Below are positions 53,784 to 62,009 of a DNA stretch of 64,000 bases, one piece after another (position 1 is the stretch's first letter; each line of letters opens with the position of its first letter). The position numbers and the translations under genes were made by a program. Source of the DNA: Colimorpha sp045597945. GTDB lineage: Bacteria; Bacteroidota; Bacteroidia; Bacteroidales; P3. Under the pieces are notes generated by a model, which ran no database searches, was not told the DNA's origin, and saw only the letters and a program-made list of their open reading frames with translations. Where the stretch lies: NCBI GenBank assembly GCA_045597945.1, contig JAZLLD010000035.1:1-64000 (forward strand), given 5' to 3'.

Positions 53784-53864
53784 CAACACCGAAACAGAGC
53801 AGTGCGACACAAATAAGAGGCTGAAACATATTGCTTTGAAAAGAAAAGTCAAGGAGCAAAGGCA

Positions 53865-53891
53865 TTGTTTCAAAAAAAGTGCGTATCTTTG
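53865..53891 (+). promoter_or_regulatory. Promoter of structured RNA copy A
   Basis: TATCTTTG (53884-53891) is a perfect -7 box. The upstream stretch GTTTCAAAAAAAGTG is shared with the second copy at 54231-54248, so promoter and RNA were duplicated together. Confidence 0.7.
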
Positions 53892-53896
53892 CACTC

Positions 53897-54146
53897 GGAA
53901 AACGGCGAGCGACATGCCGTTTCCACACAAAGGTAGCATTACCATCGTCAGTGTATAGGAATTTGCCCAAATCCCATTGCCAGCATGACGAGAAACCGAT
54001 GCCTTACTACTTGACGAATGTTCTCGGCGAAAGTCGCGGGCATATCCTCCAAGCATAGTACTAGGTCTGAAATCTCTGTTGGCAAGGTCGGGCAAAACCT
54101 CTATACGCAGCGATTCGGACCTCGGTTCTATGCTTTTCTTTGTGTC
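53897..54146 (+). ncRNA. Structured RNA element, copy A
   Basis: This element of about 250 bases is probably transcribed from the promoter just ahead. It has no ORF. Visible stems are GGAAAACGGC/GCCGTTTCC (53897-53924); CGTCA/TGACG (53946-53990) enclosing GGAATTT/AAATCCC; a GCGA/TCGC hairpin near 54028-54038; and a closing stem AAGCATAG (54051-54058) / CTATGCTT (54128-54135) that holds the conserved GGTC and TCTCTGTT words and an AGGTC/GACCT stem. The single-stranded GATGCCTT...CTACTT block (53998-54012) is shared with copy B. A short GTGTC/GACAC hairpin follows. The combination is not one I recognise; 6S-like or retron RNA would have a different layout. Confidence 0.7.
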
Positions 54147-54230
54147 ACCCGCTCAGCAGAGACACCCACAATACTCCGCCTTGAAAGGTTGCGAAACAAA
54201 AAAATTTAGAAAAATTTGCAAATAAAGGCT

Positions 54231-54257
54231 CAGTATCAAAAAAAATGTGTATCTTTG
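54231..54257 (+). promoter_or_regulatory. Promoter of structured RNA copy B and the GTPase operon
   Basis: TATCTTTG (54250-54257) is a perfect -7 box preceded by GTATCAAAAAAAATG, nearly the same as at copy A. No other promoter is visible before 54580, so this is the likely start of the transcript that contains RNA B and the operon. Confidence 0.65.
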
Positions 54258-54262
54258 CACCC

Positions 54263-54524
54263 GGAAATGGAAGAGAGTTTGTTCCATTTTCATGCAGCGA
54301 AAGCATTTGTATAGACCGTGAACTAAAAATCGCCAATTTTTACAACCGAAGGTCTAGATACTGATGCCTTTCTATTACTTAATCATGCAAGTATGTGTCC
54401 GTATCATACTTCTCTTTAAGCATAGAATCGAAGGTCAATTCAGTCTCTGTTTCGGTTAGGTGTTTGGCGATACCTTAGTTCCGCGGAGACGATACACCAG
54501 AGTTCTATGCTTTCTTTGTACCCA
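54263..54524 (+). ncRNA. Structured RNA element, copy B
   Basis: It has the same architecture as copy A but with changed stem sequences: GGAAATGGAA/TTCCATTTTC (54263-54291); GTATAGACC/GGTCTAGATAC (54309-54361) around a perfect TAAAAAT/ATTTTTA hairpin; AAGTATG/CATACTT (54389-54411); and the invariant closing stem AAGCATAG/CTATGCTT (54418-54425, 54505-54512) with GGTC and TCTCTGTT words inside and GGTGT/ACACC (54459-54498). Where copy A uses AGGTC/GACCT this copy uses GGTGT/ACACC at the same place, which is compensatory change. It lies 55 bases before the first gene of the operon, so it may be a 5' leader rather than a free RNA. Confidence 0.7.
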
Positions 54525-54579
54525 ATTATTAACCGCCAACCCGGGAACTCTGTACGGCAATAAAACGCATTATAAGCCT

Positions 54580-54801
54580 ATGCCGATATTCAGAATCACA
54601 GTAAAGAATCCCAAGTTCACCAGTGGAGCCAGGGTAGAGAAAGGCATGTCTGTTGATGTGGTCACCAACAGCATGGTCAACCCTGTCACAACCAATGGCG
54701 GCCAAGAAGTAGCCAACGCCTTTATGAGAATCTACGGAATCGACATCAAAAAAGTCGGTGCCCTCAACATGGCTTATTTGGATGTAGAACGAATTGGATA
54801 A
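54580..54801 (+). CDS. DUF6140-like small protein
   Basis: This 73-residue protein starts at 54580 (MPIFRITVKNPKFTSG); the frame from 54460 includes the RNA region. The sequence KGMSVDVVT...NPVTTNGGQEVANAFMRIYGIDIKK matches my memory of DUF6140, a short Bacteroidota family found in several copies per genome. No signal or membrane span is present. It is the first gene of the GTPase operon. Confidence 0.65.
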   Translation: MPIFRITVKNPKFTSGARVEKGMSVDVVTNSMVNPVTTNGGQEVANAFMRIYGIDIKKVGALNMAYLDVERIG

Positions 54802-54844
54802 ACAGTTATTTATAAAGTCCACCTAACATTTAAAACCATTTACT

Positions 54845-55090
54845 ATGATTACCATCTCGGAACTTCACGAACGAAAATTCTTTGAAATCAATGATTCTTT
54901 TTTCAGGATGCATACCACAGAAGACCCTCTGGTATTTGCAAATTACACAAAAGGTTGCATGCTTATCCAAAATGGAGAAGGTTACATTCCTTATGTGAAA
55001 TTATCAATTTTTTCAGAAGCTGGTGATGGGATTCCATGTACCATGATAACTGAGGTCACTCAGCTTGACGAACTTTTAAAGCAATTATAA
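54845..55090 (+). CDS. Small protein of unknown function (81 aa)
   Basis: This 81-residue product is acidic and mixed alpha/beta (SELHERKFFEINDSFFRMH, EGYIPYVKLSIFSEAGDG). No family is recognised. It lies 43 bases after the DUF6140-like gene and five bases before the first GTPase gene, so it belongs to the operon and may be an adaptor. Confidence 0.55.
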   Translation: MITISELHERKFFEINDSFFRMHTTEDPLVFANYTKGCMLIQNGEGYIPYVKLSIFSEAGDGIPCTMITEVTQLDELLKQL

Positions 55091-55095
55091 TATAA

Positions 55096-56805
55096 ATGGA
55101 TATTAACAACCTTACAAAGATAGCGACAAACCTTGGTTTTGATGATGTCGCAAAACGTTTAGACCATATTTTTGACAAAATTGGTCAGCAAAATTGCCCA
55201 CTTATTCTGCCGCTAGTTGGAGAATTTAGCGCAGGCAAAACCACTCTTATCAACGCCCTCACTGACAGCAAAAAGCTAGAAACTGCTACGCATCCGACAA
55301 CTGCAACTATTTACGAAATTCACTTTGGATGTGATAACTGCTATGCTAAAGTGTTGAATGCGGATAATTCAATCACTGAAATAGCAGATATTGCTGACCT
55401 AAAAAATGACGTATTGGCAGACGCTAAAGTCGTAGAAGTTTATGACACATCAACTATTGTTCCATCTTCGACCATTCTCGTAGATACCCCTGGTCTGTCC
55501 TCCCCTGACCCACGTCATAAACAAGCATTAGTTGAATTCCTACCTCAATCTGATGCAATCCTGCTAGCTATAGATATTAATACAGGAACGATTTCTCGAT
55601 CTTTATTAGACTTTGTCAATGATATGAAGCTGGCCAAAAAACAAGTGTATGCCGTGATTACATACTGTTCCTCGAAATCAGTTTCTGCAAGAGAAGGCGT
55701 AAAGCAACTAATCATGCAACATCTAAGTATCCCAGAAGATTGCATCGCTTGTGTATCTGCCAAAGAAGGAGAGTTGGATGAATTATTCTCATTGTTTGAA
55801 AAAATCCAAACATCAAAAAGCGAAATCCTCCAAAAGGTGAATGACTATAGAGTAAGATGTATTGCTGAGGATATGCTTTCTCGTATTGAAGACCTTCTCA
55901 ATGCCTCTAATTCAGACAAAGACATCGACGAGGCAATAAGGAATCAACAATATCGACTAAACAAGGTCAGAAAAAATATCGATAACATAATCCAGAGTAT
56001 TCAAAGCGAAATTGAAGAAATTGAAAGGAATACCATTAGAGGCTTTGAGGATAAAATATTTGATCGGCTTGATTCTATTGTGGCAGGTAAAAGCAACAAC
56101 TTTGACGCCGAAGCAGTTTCTGTAATAAATACCACATCAACTCTGTTTTTAAGCGACTACAAAACAGCTATTCAAAGTTATATCGGCAAGAAAGTTCAAG
56201 AGCAGAACTCTGATGATGTTCTCCAATTACACTCTCTTCTTGAACTTGACTTGTCTTCTTATAACGTCAGCGGCATTAGTTATAACTTAAATCTCAATCA
56301 AGCAGGTCATGAATACGATAGCTGGATTTCAAGTGGCGTAAAGTTAGCTGCTGTTGCCGTCGCAACCTGTGCAGGTGCCGGTGTAGGTGCTGCTGCCGCT
56401 ATTGACGCTGCCGACACTGCAACAGATGTCCTATTTGATGGGGATTCTGTAATTTCGAAAACAATAGGACAACAATCAGATGGAAGTAGAAAAGGGCTTG
56501 TTGAAAGTGTTGTATCATATTTTACGGATCAATATGCGGGTAAACCCCAAAGAAGAAGAGCTATCCATAACTATATGGACGGTACATTATTACCGGAATT
56601 TAAGGCCGAAATAAAAAGAATAACGAATTCTCTTACTAGTACTATTCGTCAAGGTCTGATTTCTGATGCTGATTCTGTAGTTTCGGCAATGTCAAATGCT
56701 CTTGAAGACTTGAAGCGAACAAAAGAGAACAAGGAGCAGGAGTACACACAGAGAGTTAATCAACTACAAGAATACAAAATTGAATTAATAACTTATCTGA
56801 AGTAA
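55096..56805 (+). CDS. Dynamin-like GTPase 1
   Basis: This 569-residue protein has a large GTPase domain: G1 GEFSAGKTT (42-50), G2 threonines in THPTTATIYE (65-74) and G3 VDTPGLSS (129-136). The usual G4 NKxD is not seen; the equivalent stretch VITYCSSKS is degenerate, so nucleotide specificity may be altered. Residues 250-330 are helical (QQYRLNKVRKNIDNIIQSIQ). A glycine/alanine-rich hydrophobic stretch near 424-450 (LAAVAVATCAGAGVGAAAAI) is placed like the membrane-inserting paddle of bacterial dynamins. The rest is helical stalk. It overlaps nothing, and the next gene starts after one base. Confidence 0.85.
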   Translation: MDINNLTKIATNLGFDDVAKRLDHIFDKIGQQNCPLILPLVGEFSAGKTTLINALTDSKKLETATHPTTATIYEIHFGCDNCYAKVLNADNSITEIADIADLKNDVLADAKVVEVYDTSTIVPSSTILVDTPGLSSPDPRHKQALVEFLPQSDAILLAIDINTGTISRSLLDFVNDMKLAKKQVYAVITYCSSKSVSAREGVKQLIMQHLSIPEDCIACVSAKEGELDELFSLFEKIQTSKSEILQKVNDYRVRCIAEDMLSRIEDLLNASNSDKDIDEAIRNQQYRLNKVRKNIDNIIQSIQSEIEEIERNTIRGFEDKIFDRLDSIVAGKSNNFDAEAVSVINTTSTLFLSDYKTAIQSYIGKKVQEQNSDDVLQLHSLLELDLSSYNVSGISYNLNLNQAGHEYDSWISSGVKLAAVAVATCAGAGVGAAAAIDAADTATDVLFDGDSVISKTIGQQSDGSRKGLVESVVSYFTDQYAGKPQRRRAIHNYMDGTLLPEFKAEIKRITNSLTSTIRQGLISDADSVVSAMSNALEDLKRTKENKEQEYTQRVNQLQEYKIELITYLK

Positions 56806-56806
56806 A

Positions 56807-57196
56807 ATGAAAATATTTGAACTTTTAATTGGCCTTGCGGCAGGTGCAGCAGGTGGCTATTATTACAAAGGAAAGCAAGATGGTGGAAATGGGACATCTA
56901 GCTCTAACCTACAAGCTGAGCTCAACAACCTCAGTGACGAAAACGAGAAACTTCGTAAAAGAAGTAAGGATGCTGAACGCCAAATTGAGGACATGCTTTC
57001 TGAATTGGAAAAGCTTCGTCGAGTATCTAAAGAGTCTAGCAACACTCAAGATGACTTAGAAGATGACCTCGCTGATGCGAAGAATGAACTGAAGAAGTTG
57101 AAAGTCCAGAATGGCGATTTGCTTAGAAAAGTATCTGAGTATGAGTTAGTTTGCAAAAAGTATGAAGAGGAAATTGCAACCCTAAAAAGAAAATAG
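56807..57196 (+). CDS. Membrane-anchored coiled-coil protein
   Basis: This 129-residue protein has a short hydrophobic N-terminus (ELLIGLAAGAAGGYYY) and then about 95 residues of heptad-rich coiled coil (NNLSDENEKLRKRSKDAERQ, LRRVSKESSNTQDDLEDDL). The layout repeats the N-terminal part of the 632-residue GTPase that follows two bases later, so it may pair with it through the coiled coil. Confidence 0.75.
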   Translation: MKIFELLIGLAAGAAGGYYYKGKQDGGNGTSSSNLQAELNNLSDENEKLRKRSKDAERQIEDMLSELEKLRRVSKESSNTQDDLEDDLADAKNELKKLKVQNGDLLRKVSEYELVCKKYEEEIATLKRK

Positions 57197-57198
57197 TC

Positions 57199-59097
57199 AT
57201 GAATGCAATTATAATCATTTGCGTATTATCCGCACTGGTAATTGGCGGGTTCTGCGGTAAGTTTTTGTTTTCGAAGAAGACGACAACTCAAGAATCGCCA
57301 ACACCTCAAAACGCCCCTTTGTCTAGCGAACGAGTTAACGAGCTTGAATTCCAACTATCCAAAGCCAGAGTTGAGTTAGAGAGTGCAGAAAAGAAATCTA
57401 AACAGATAAAAGAGAAATATGAAGCACTTCTAAAAGAAGCAAACGAAAAAGTCAATTCACTCAAGGCCCAAAACGATAAACCAAACGACATTAATGTCGA
57501 CAAATCGGATATCGGGAAACAATTGGCTGAAATTGAGGGTCTAAAAAAGAAAATAAAAGATCTTGAGGAGGAAAACGAAGATTTGGAAGATGATATTTCC
57601 TCATGTAAGAAAAAGTTGAAATCGAAAGAGTCGGACTTTTCTACTCTGCAGTCCGAGTATAACAACCTCCTATCTGAAAGCAAAAAGGTTAAAGAAGATC
57701 TTAGTAAGGTCGTTTCGAAATTGGAATCAACGACTAAACTACTTGAACAGAAAGTTGATTCATTGGCGTTTATCCAAGAGATTCTTTCTGCAAAAAAGGC
57801 AGATGATAAATCAGTATCACATCTTTATGCTACTATTGATAATGTTTATGATTTTATCAGTGGCGAACTGCGTGATACAGTTTGTGGGATCTTTGATTTA
57901 CAGGATGATGTTCAAGACTATTTGTTCAATTCGGGACTAAAAAGTTGGGCAATCACTCAGAAAAAAAGTTGGATTCAGGGAAAGACTTCAATTGCATTTG
58001 TTGGTGAATTCTCTGCCGGTAAAACATCAATCGTGAATAGAATCTTATCTCAAGATAATCCTAATATTCCTTTGCTACCTGTAAGTATGAAGGCCACAAC
58101 TGCCATTCCAACATATATTTCAGGAGGCATCTCTACAAATTATCGATTTGTAACTCCGAGCAATGAACTGAAAAACATCTCTGAACAAACGTTCAAAAGG
58201 GTAAATAAGGATTTGTTGGACCAAGTTAATGGTGTTTCGTCACTTATTCAGTATTTTGTGATGACATATAAGAATGCAAATCTTGCCAACTTAAGCATTC
58301 TTGATACGCCAGGATTTAACTCTAACGACAAAGAAGATGCAGAAAGAACAATTAGTGTGATCAATGAGTGTGATGCTCTATTTTGGGTCTTTGATGTAAA
58401 TGCAGGAACTGTAAATCGGACATCGATTAACCTTATTAAAGAACACTTAACTCGTCCTTTATTTGTTGTTATTAATAAGGTTGACACTAATCCCAAGTCG
58501 GAAGTTGATAAGGTTGAATCTCTAATCAAGAAGACACTGTCTGATGCTGGTTTATCCGTAAAGGGCTTTGTGAGATTTTCTTCACAATCGCCATTATCTG
58601 ATATTATGAGCCCAATTAAGTCCATTGGTCGAGACACCCAAAAAGAGATGTTTCTGGATAGTTTGCTTGAAGCAATGAAACTATGGACTAAAAACCAAGA
58701 AAAGGATGTTATCTCAGCAAAGAAAGCAGCCGATTCTTTGTTATCCAAGTGTAATATGATTACGGATCGCTATAACAATGCAATTCGTTCAATGAGGCAC
58801 GACTGTAGCGAAGCCGCATCCGTTCCTCAGTACAATCCTCAGCATGGCTTCTTGAACCTCAAGGATCCCAATTACGACATGTCTATCGCTGAGTATAAGC
58901 GTATGTGCTCTTTATTAGAAGAAATAGGTGGCTCACATGTTGACGCGCTCTGTGCTCTTTATAATGACATGAAAAACACATCTGCAGAACTAGAAAACGC
59001 ATGGAATATTCATTCTGAGGAGCGGGAAAAATGGCAGCAGTTAAATAATTGTTTGGAATTATTGGTCACTAAAACAAAGAACTTTAAGACGAAATAG
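57199..59097 (+). CDS. Dynamin-like GTPase 2 with membrane anchor and coiled coil
   Basis: This 632-residue protein has an N-terminal transmembrane helix (3-24, AIIIICVLSALVIGGFCGKF), a coiled coil of about 150 residues (45-190) and a complete GTPase domain: G1 GEFSAGKTS (269-277), G2 at Thr300/301 (KATTAIPT), G3 LDTPGFN (368-374) and G4 NKVD (426-429). The C-terminal 150 residues are helical. An anchor plus coiled coil ahead of a dynamin GTPase is unusual; it suggests a fixed membrane platform for the operon's other GTPases. It starts two bases after the preceding gene and ends one base before the next. Confidence 0.87.
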   Translation: MNAIIIICVLSALVIGGFCGKFLFSKKTTTQESPTPQNAPLSSERVNELEFQLSKARVELESAEKKSKQIKEKYEALLKEANEKVNSLKAQNDKPNDINVDKSDIGKQLAEIEGLKKKIKDLEEENEDLEDDISSCKKKLKSKESDFSTLQSEYNNLLSESKKVKEDLSKVVSKLESTTKLLEQKVDSLAFIQEILSAKKADDKSVSHLYATIDNVYDFISGELRDTVCGIFDLQDDVQDYLFNSGLKSWAITQKKSWIQGKTSIAFVGEFSAGKTSIVNRILSQDNPNIPLLPVSMKATTAIPTYISGGISTNYRFVTPSNELKNISEQTFKRVNKDLLDQVNGVSSLIQYFVMTYKNANLANLSILDTPGFNSNDKEDAERTISVINECDALFWVFDVNAGTVNRTSINLIKEHLTRPLFVVINKVDTNPKSEVDKVESLIKKTLSDAGLSVKGFVRFSSQSPLSDIMSPIKSIGRDTQKEMFLDSLLEAMKLWTKNQEKDVISAKKAADSLLSKCNMITDRYNNAIRSMRHDCSEAASVPQYNPQHGFLNLKDPNYDMSIAEYKRMCSLLEEIGGSHVDALCALYNDMKNTSAELENAWNIHSEEREKWQQLNNCLELLVTKTKNFKTK

Positions 59098-59098
59098 C

Positions 59099-61132
59099 AT
59101 GAGTACCAACCTGTTTGAAGAGCTTCGGGAAAAGAAGCAATCGCTTATTTCGTTTGCATCAAAAGCTAAAGACTTTGGCTGGATAGATGCAAATCGTGAA
59201 AAAGAGATAGTTGACAAACTTAACCAAGACACACTGACCATAGGCGTTATTGGACAGATGAAATGCGGCAAGTCCACTTTCCTCAATGCATTTGTATTTG
59301 AAGATGATGTTCTACCAGCAGCTATTACACCAATGACAGCTGCCTTGTCGGTGATTACATTTGGTGAGCAGAAAAAAATTGTAGCCGAGTTCTACTCTAA
59401 GGATGAATGGGAAGAGCAGAAAATACAAGCAGCAAGGTCTTTGGAAAATGTTTCAGGAAATTCATTAGAAGAATCCAAAATCAAAGCGGCTAAAGAGTTG
59501 GTAGAGAAATCTGCAAAATTAGGGTCTTCCCTTAATAATTTTTTAGGGAAGAATCAGGAAGACTCCTTTGACCAATTGGTTGAGTATGTTGGGGCAGATG
59601 GCAAATACGTTGCAATCACAAAATCCGTTACAATTTACTACCCTAAGGAATACCTTAAGGGTGTTGAAATTGTTGATACACCTGGGTTTAACGATCCAAT
59701 TGTGTCAAGAGAAGAACGTACCAAGGCTTTTTTAAAAAGAGCAGATGTTGTTCTTTTAATGCTTTATGCAGGGAGACCTTTCGATGCCACAGATCGAGAC
59801 ATCCTATTTAAAAATGTAGGTCAGTGTGGTACCGGAAGAGTCCTAATCGGTATTAATAAATATGATATACCATATCAGAATGGCGAAACCGAAGATGAAA
59901 TAAAAGAATATGTAGTTGAACAACTTCAAAAGGCTTGCCATGAAAGCAACGACAACCTTTTGGTCGATATTCTTCAATCGACATCACCAATCCCTCTTTC
60001 GGCAGAAATGGCTTTGCTTTCAGAACTCCCGATGAGTAAAGTTACTGCGAATGAATCGTATCAGTTCGCATGGAAGCGAGCTTGTGATAACTTTGAAATC
60101 AGCAGTCAAGCTCAAATGCGTCAGAAAAGCCATTTAGACGATCTGACTGAGGCTGTCAGAAAGGTTGTTGAAAGAGAGAAAGAGGAAATTTTAATTAAGA
60201 AGCCTTATAATGCAATAATTGCTGCTGGCAACAAGAAAAAAGGTGAGATTGATAAGTCTATCCAAGAATGCAAAATTGCTATTGACACACTGAGCCAACC
60301 TAACGACGAACTTGAAGAACGGCAACGTAATATATCTAAAGCGAACAAACGCTTGACAAAGAAAATTGAAGGCTTGGGTGATGATATTGATAGCGAATTG
60401 AAAAACATTGTTCGCACTGGAAGAAACCAACTAGAAGATAGTGTAGAATCTACATGCAAAAGAATGGATAGTATCATTGATGGCTTGAAGCGAACGCAGG
60501 ATTCCCAGTCTTTGGAACCTCAGTTGAAACGTGAACTCCAGACTTTGGTAACACGTACGCTAAAACGTGATGTCGAACGTATTGCAGATTCAGCAAAAAG
60601 CAAAATCAAAATCAATATTATTGATTTTTTAGGTGAAGCCGAAGATGTGCTCATGAAATATTTACCTGATTTTGATTCTAGAGACTTTTGTAAGAGTGTT
60701 GAAAATGAGGTATCCTTGGAGATTGAAGACGAAAGTGCATTTAGTTTTGATGGCTCATCTAGTGATGACAAGGGCTTTCTGGATAAACTATTTGATATTG
60801 AAAATGTTTTATTATTGGGATTACCGAAACTGCTTGGTAATGTTTTTTCCTATTCTGACGAGAAAAAGAGACTTCACGAATTGGTTAATGAAATAAGGAA
60901 CAGCGATGTTACAAGTTTTTTGGACTCTGTCTTTACGAAAAAAGATGAAGTAATTGAGAAAGTGAAAAGTCGGTTTGTCACAGATCTATTAGAGCCTTTA
61001 CAGGAAATGATTGATGAAGTAATTGCCAATATAGGAGATAAAGAAACCAAACTTAAAGAGGCTCAAGACAATTTGGGGAAACTCGAAACCGCAAAAACAA
61101 TTATCGAAAAACAAATCTCTGAAATATTATAA
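59099..61132 (+). CDS. Dynamin-like GTPase 3
   Basis: This 677-residue protein has G1 GQMKCGKST (52-60), G2 in TPMTAAL (77-83), G3 VDTPGFNDP (192-200) and G4 NKYD (253-256). Between G2 and G3 is an insertion rich in Lys/Glu helices. Residues 370-500 are long helices. A hydrophobic patch near 566-587 (ENVLLLGLPKLLGNVFS) is placed like a paddle. The C-terminus is coiled (KETKLKEAQDNLGKLETAK). The G1 sequence differs from the GEFSAGKT of the other two, so it is a different subgroup, closer to the plain bacterial dynamin-family proteins. Confidence 0.87.
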   Translation: MSTNLFEELREKKQSLISFASKAKDFGWIDANREKEIVDKLNQDTLTIGVIGQMKCGKSTFLNAFVFEDDVLPAAITPMTAALSVITFGEQKKIVAEFYSKDEWEEQKIQAARSLENVSGNSLEESKIKAAKELVEKSAKLGSSLNNFLGKNQEDSFDQLVEYVGADGKYVAITKSVTIYYPKEYLKGVEIVDTPGFNDPIVSREERTKAFLKRADVVLLMLYAGRPFDATDRDILFKNVGQCGTGRVLIGINKYDIPYQNGETEDEIKEYVVEQLQKACHESNDNLLVDILQSTSPIPLSAEMALLSELPMSKVTANESYQFAWKRACDNFEISSQAQMRQKSHLDDLTEAVRKVVEREKEEILIKKPYNAIIAAGNKKKGEIDKSIQECKIAIDTLSQPNDELEERQRNISKANKRLTKKIEGLGDDIDSELKNIVRTGRNQLEDSVESTCKRMDSIIDGLKRTQDSQSLEPQLKRELQTLVTRTLKRDVERIADSAKSKIKINIIDFLGEAEDVLMKYLPDFDSRDFCKSVENEVSLEIEDESAFSFDGSSSDDKGFLDKLFDIENVLLLGLPKLLGNVFSYSDEKKRLHELVNEIRNSDVTSFLDSVFTKKDEVIEKVKSRFVTDLLEPLQEMIDEVIANIGDKETKLKEAQDNLGKLETAKTIIEKQISEIL

Positions 61133-61135
61133 ATT

Positions 61136-61903
61136 ATGGATTTAGATAGCATATTGGGTGGTGCGAAGAAGAAGGGCGGGTTCTCTACTGAAGTAAATCA
61201 ACAAGTAAACACGCCATCCCCAAAAACAAGAATGCCGAAAGCCGAAGAGAATAATCAAGTAAATATTAGTGGCTTCGCAAGACATGGTGACTGCTCTGAT
61301 GTTGAAATATTAAATGCAAGCTATAACTATGATGGGGATACCAATCCTAAACAAGTTGAGTTTTCAATGGAGAGACTGAGCAACCTATCAAACTGGACAA
61401 CAGGTGATATTTATGTAACTTGCTGGATCTCAGAAAATCGTTTTAGTGCAGAGAATGGTTGGGGTGGAGATAATTATTTTTATGTTGGAGAACAGTTTCT
61501 GGGGCATCTTGATGAAGGATATGGATTCCCTGATGTAAAGTGTTTGTTTAATCTGCCTAATGACTTTGACTATGACAATGCGAGATGGCACTTTGTTTTT
61601 ACTATTAATGAACTCTCGGAAGACGGAAATAAATACATCATTGAATTCAGGAATTCCGAGTGTCATCTAGCAGATTCTGATTATTCTACAATCATTGAGA
61701 TTATTGTTGACAAACTGGGCATAGATAGCGAAGATGTTAGAAGTGAATCATCTTTCTTCAGCGATTTTGGAGCAGATTCCCTTGATGCGGTTGAATTAAT
61801 AATGGAAATTGAAAGAGCTTTTGACATTCAAGTTGCTGACGAGGATGCAGAAAAAATTGGAACTGTAGGAGACCTCGTTGATTGCTTGGCAGATGTATTA
61901 TAA
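61136..61903 (+). CDS. Two-domain protein with C-terminal acyl carrier protein
   Basis: This 255-residue protein has a flexible N-terminus (1-45, basic and proline-rich), a middle beta domain (about 46-175, ASYNYDGDTNPKQVEFSMER, FVFTINELSED) of unknown family and a C-terminal acyl carrier protein (about 182-255). The carrier carries the phosphopantetheine serine in FGADSLDAVEL (Ser215), with the acidic helix that follows and an ACP-like end (TVGDLVDCLADVL). No acyltransferase or synthase is nearby, so the ACP probably uses acyl chains from the host fatty acid pool. It starts three bases after the third GTPase, in the same operon. Confidence 0.83.
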   Translation: MDLDSILGGAKKKGGFSTEVNQQVNTPSPKTRMPKAEENNQVNISGFARHGDCSDVEILNASYNYDGDTNPKQVEFSMERLSNLSNWTTGDIYVTCWISENRFSAENGWGGDNYFYVGEQFLGHLDEGYGFPDVKCLFNLPNDFDYDNARWHFVFTINELSEDGNKYIIEFRNSECHLADSDYSTIIEIIVDKLGIDSEDVRSESSFFSDFGADSLDAVELIMEIERAFDIQVADEDAEKIGTVGDLVDCLADVL

Positions 61904-61913
61904 CAATAGTCAA

Positions 61914-61969
61914 TCTTATGCGTATACTTTGACAACTATCGTAGTGTCGGATAAATAATCCGCATAAGA
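61914..61969 (+). terminator. Multi-stem structure after the ACP gene
   Basis: An outer stem CTTATGCG (61915-61922) / CGCATAAG (61961-61968) encloses two small hairpins, GACA/TGTC and GGAT/ATCC. The position ten bases after the operon stop suggests a terminator, but there is no T-tract. It could also be the edge of a mobile segment. Confidence 0.45.
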
Positions 61970-62009
61970 AGTTCAACAGGCTCTTCAGATTTATTAAGAC
62001 CTCTTAATC

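Larger units (their letters stand above)
52735..53860. other. Gene-poor region with several hairpins and palindromes
   Basis: No credible gene is seen. Features are GGCTA/GAGG and CCTC/TAGCC arms followed by a CCCCG/CGGGG hairpin near 52853-52905, a 24-base perfect palindrome of the AAATCTAGAATG type at 53188-53211, a GCTTTAT/ATAAAGC hairpin at 53292-53310, GCCTTGC/GCAAGGC at 53586-53602, CCCCTCCTT/AGGAGGGG at 53684-53703, and a promoter-like TTTG/TACTTTTG pair at 53751-53783. Structures are closely spaced but share no clear theme with each other. Confidence 0.5.

Noticed and set aside
53481..54336. Short frames across the RNA repeats
   Set aside because: They cross conserved stems and promoters and differ between the two copies, so the constraint is on RNA, not protein.
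53897..54524. RNA repeats considered as retron msr-msd or 6S RNA
   Set aside because: No reverse transcriptase gene is nearby, and several separate stems rather than one long rod with a central bubble are seen. 6S-like identity remains to be tested with a covariance model.
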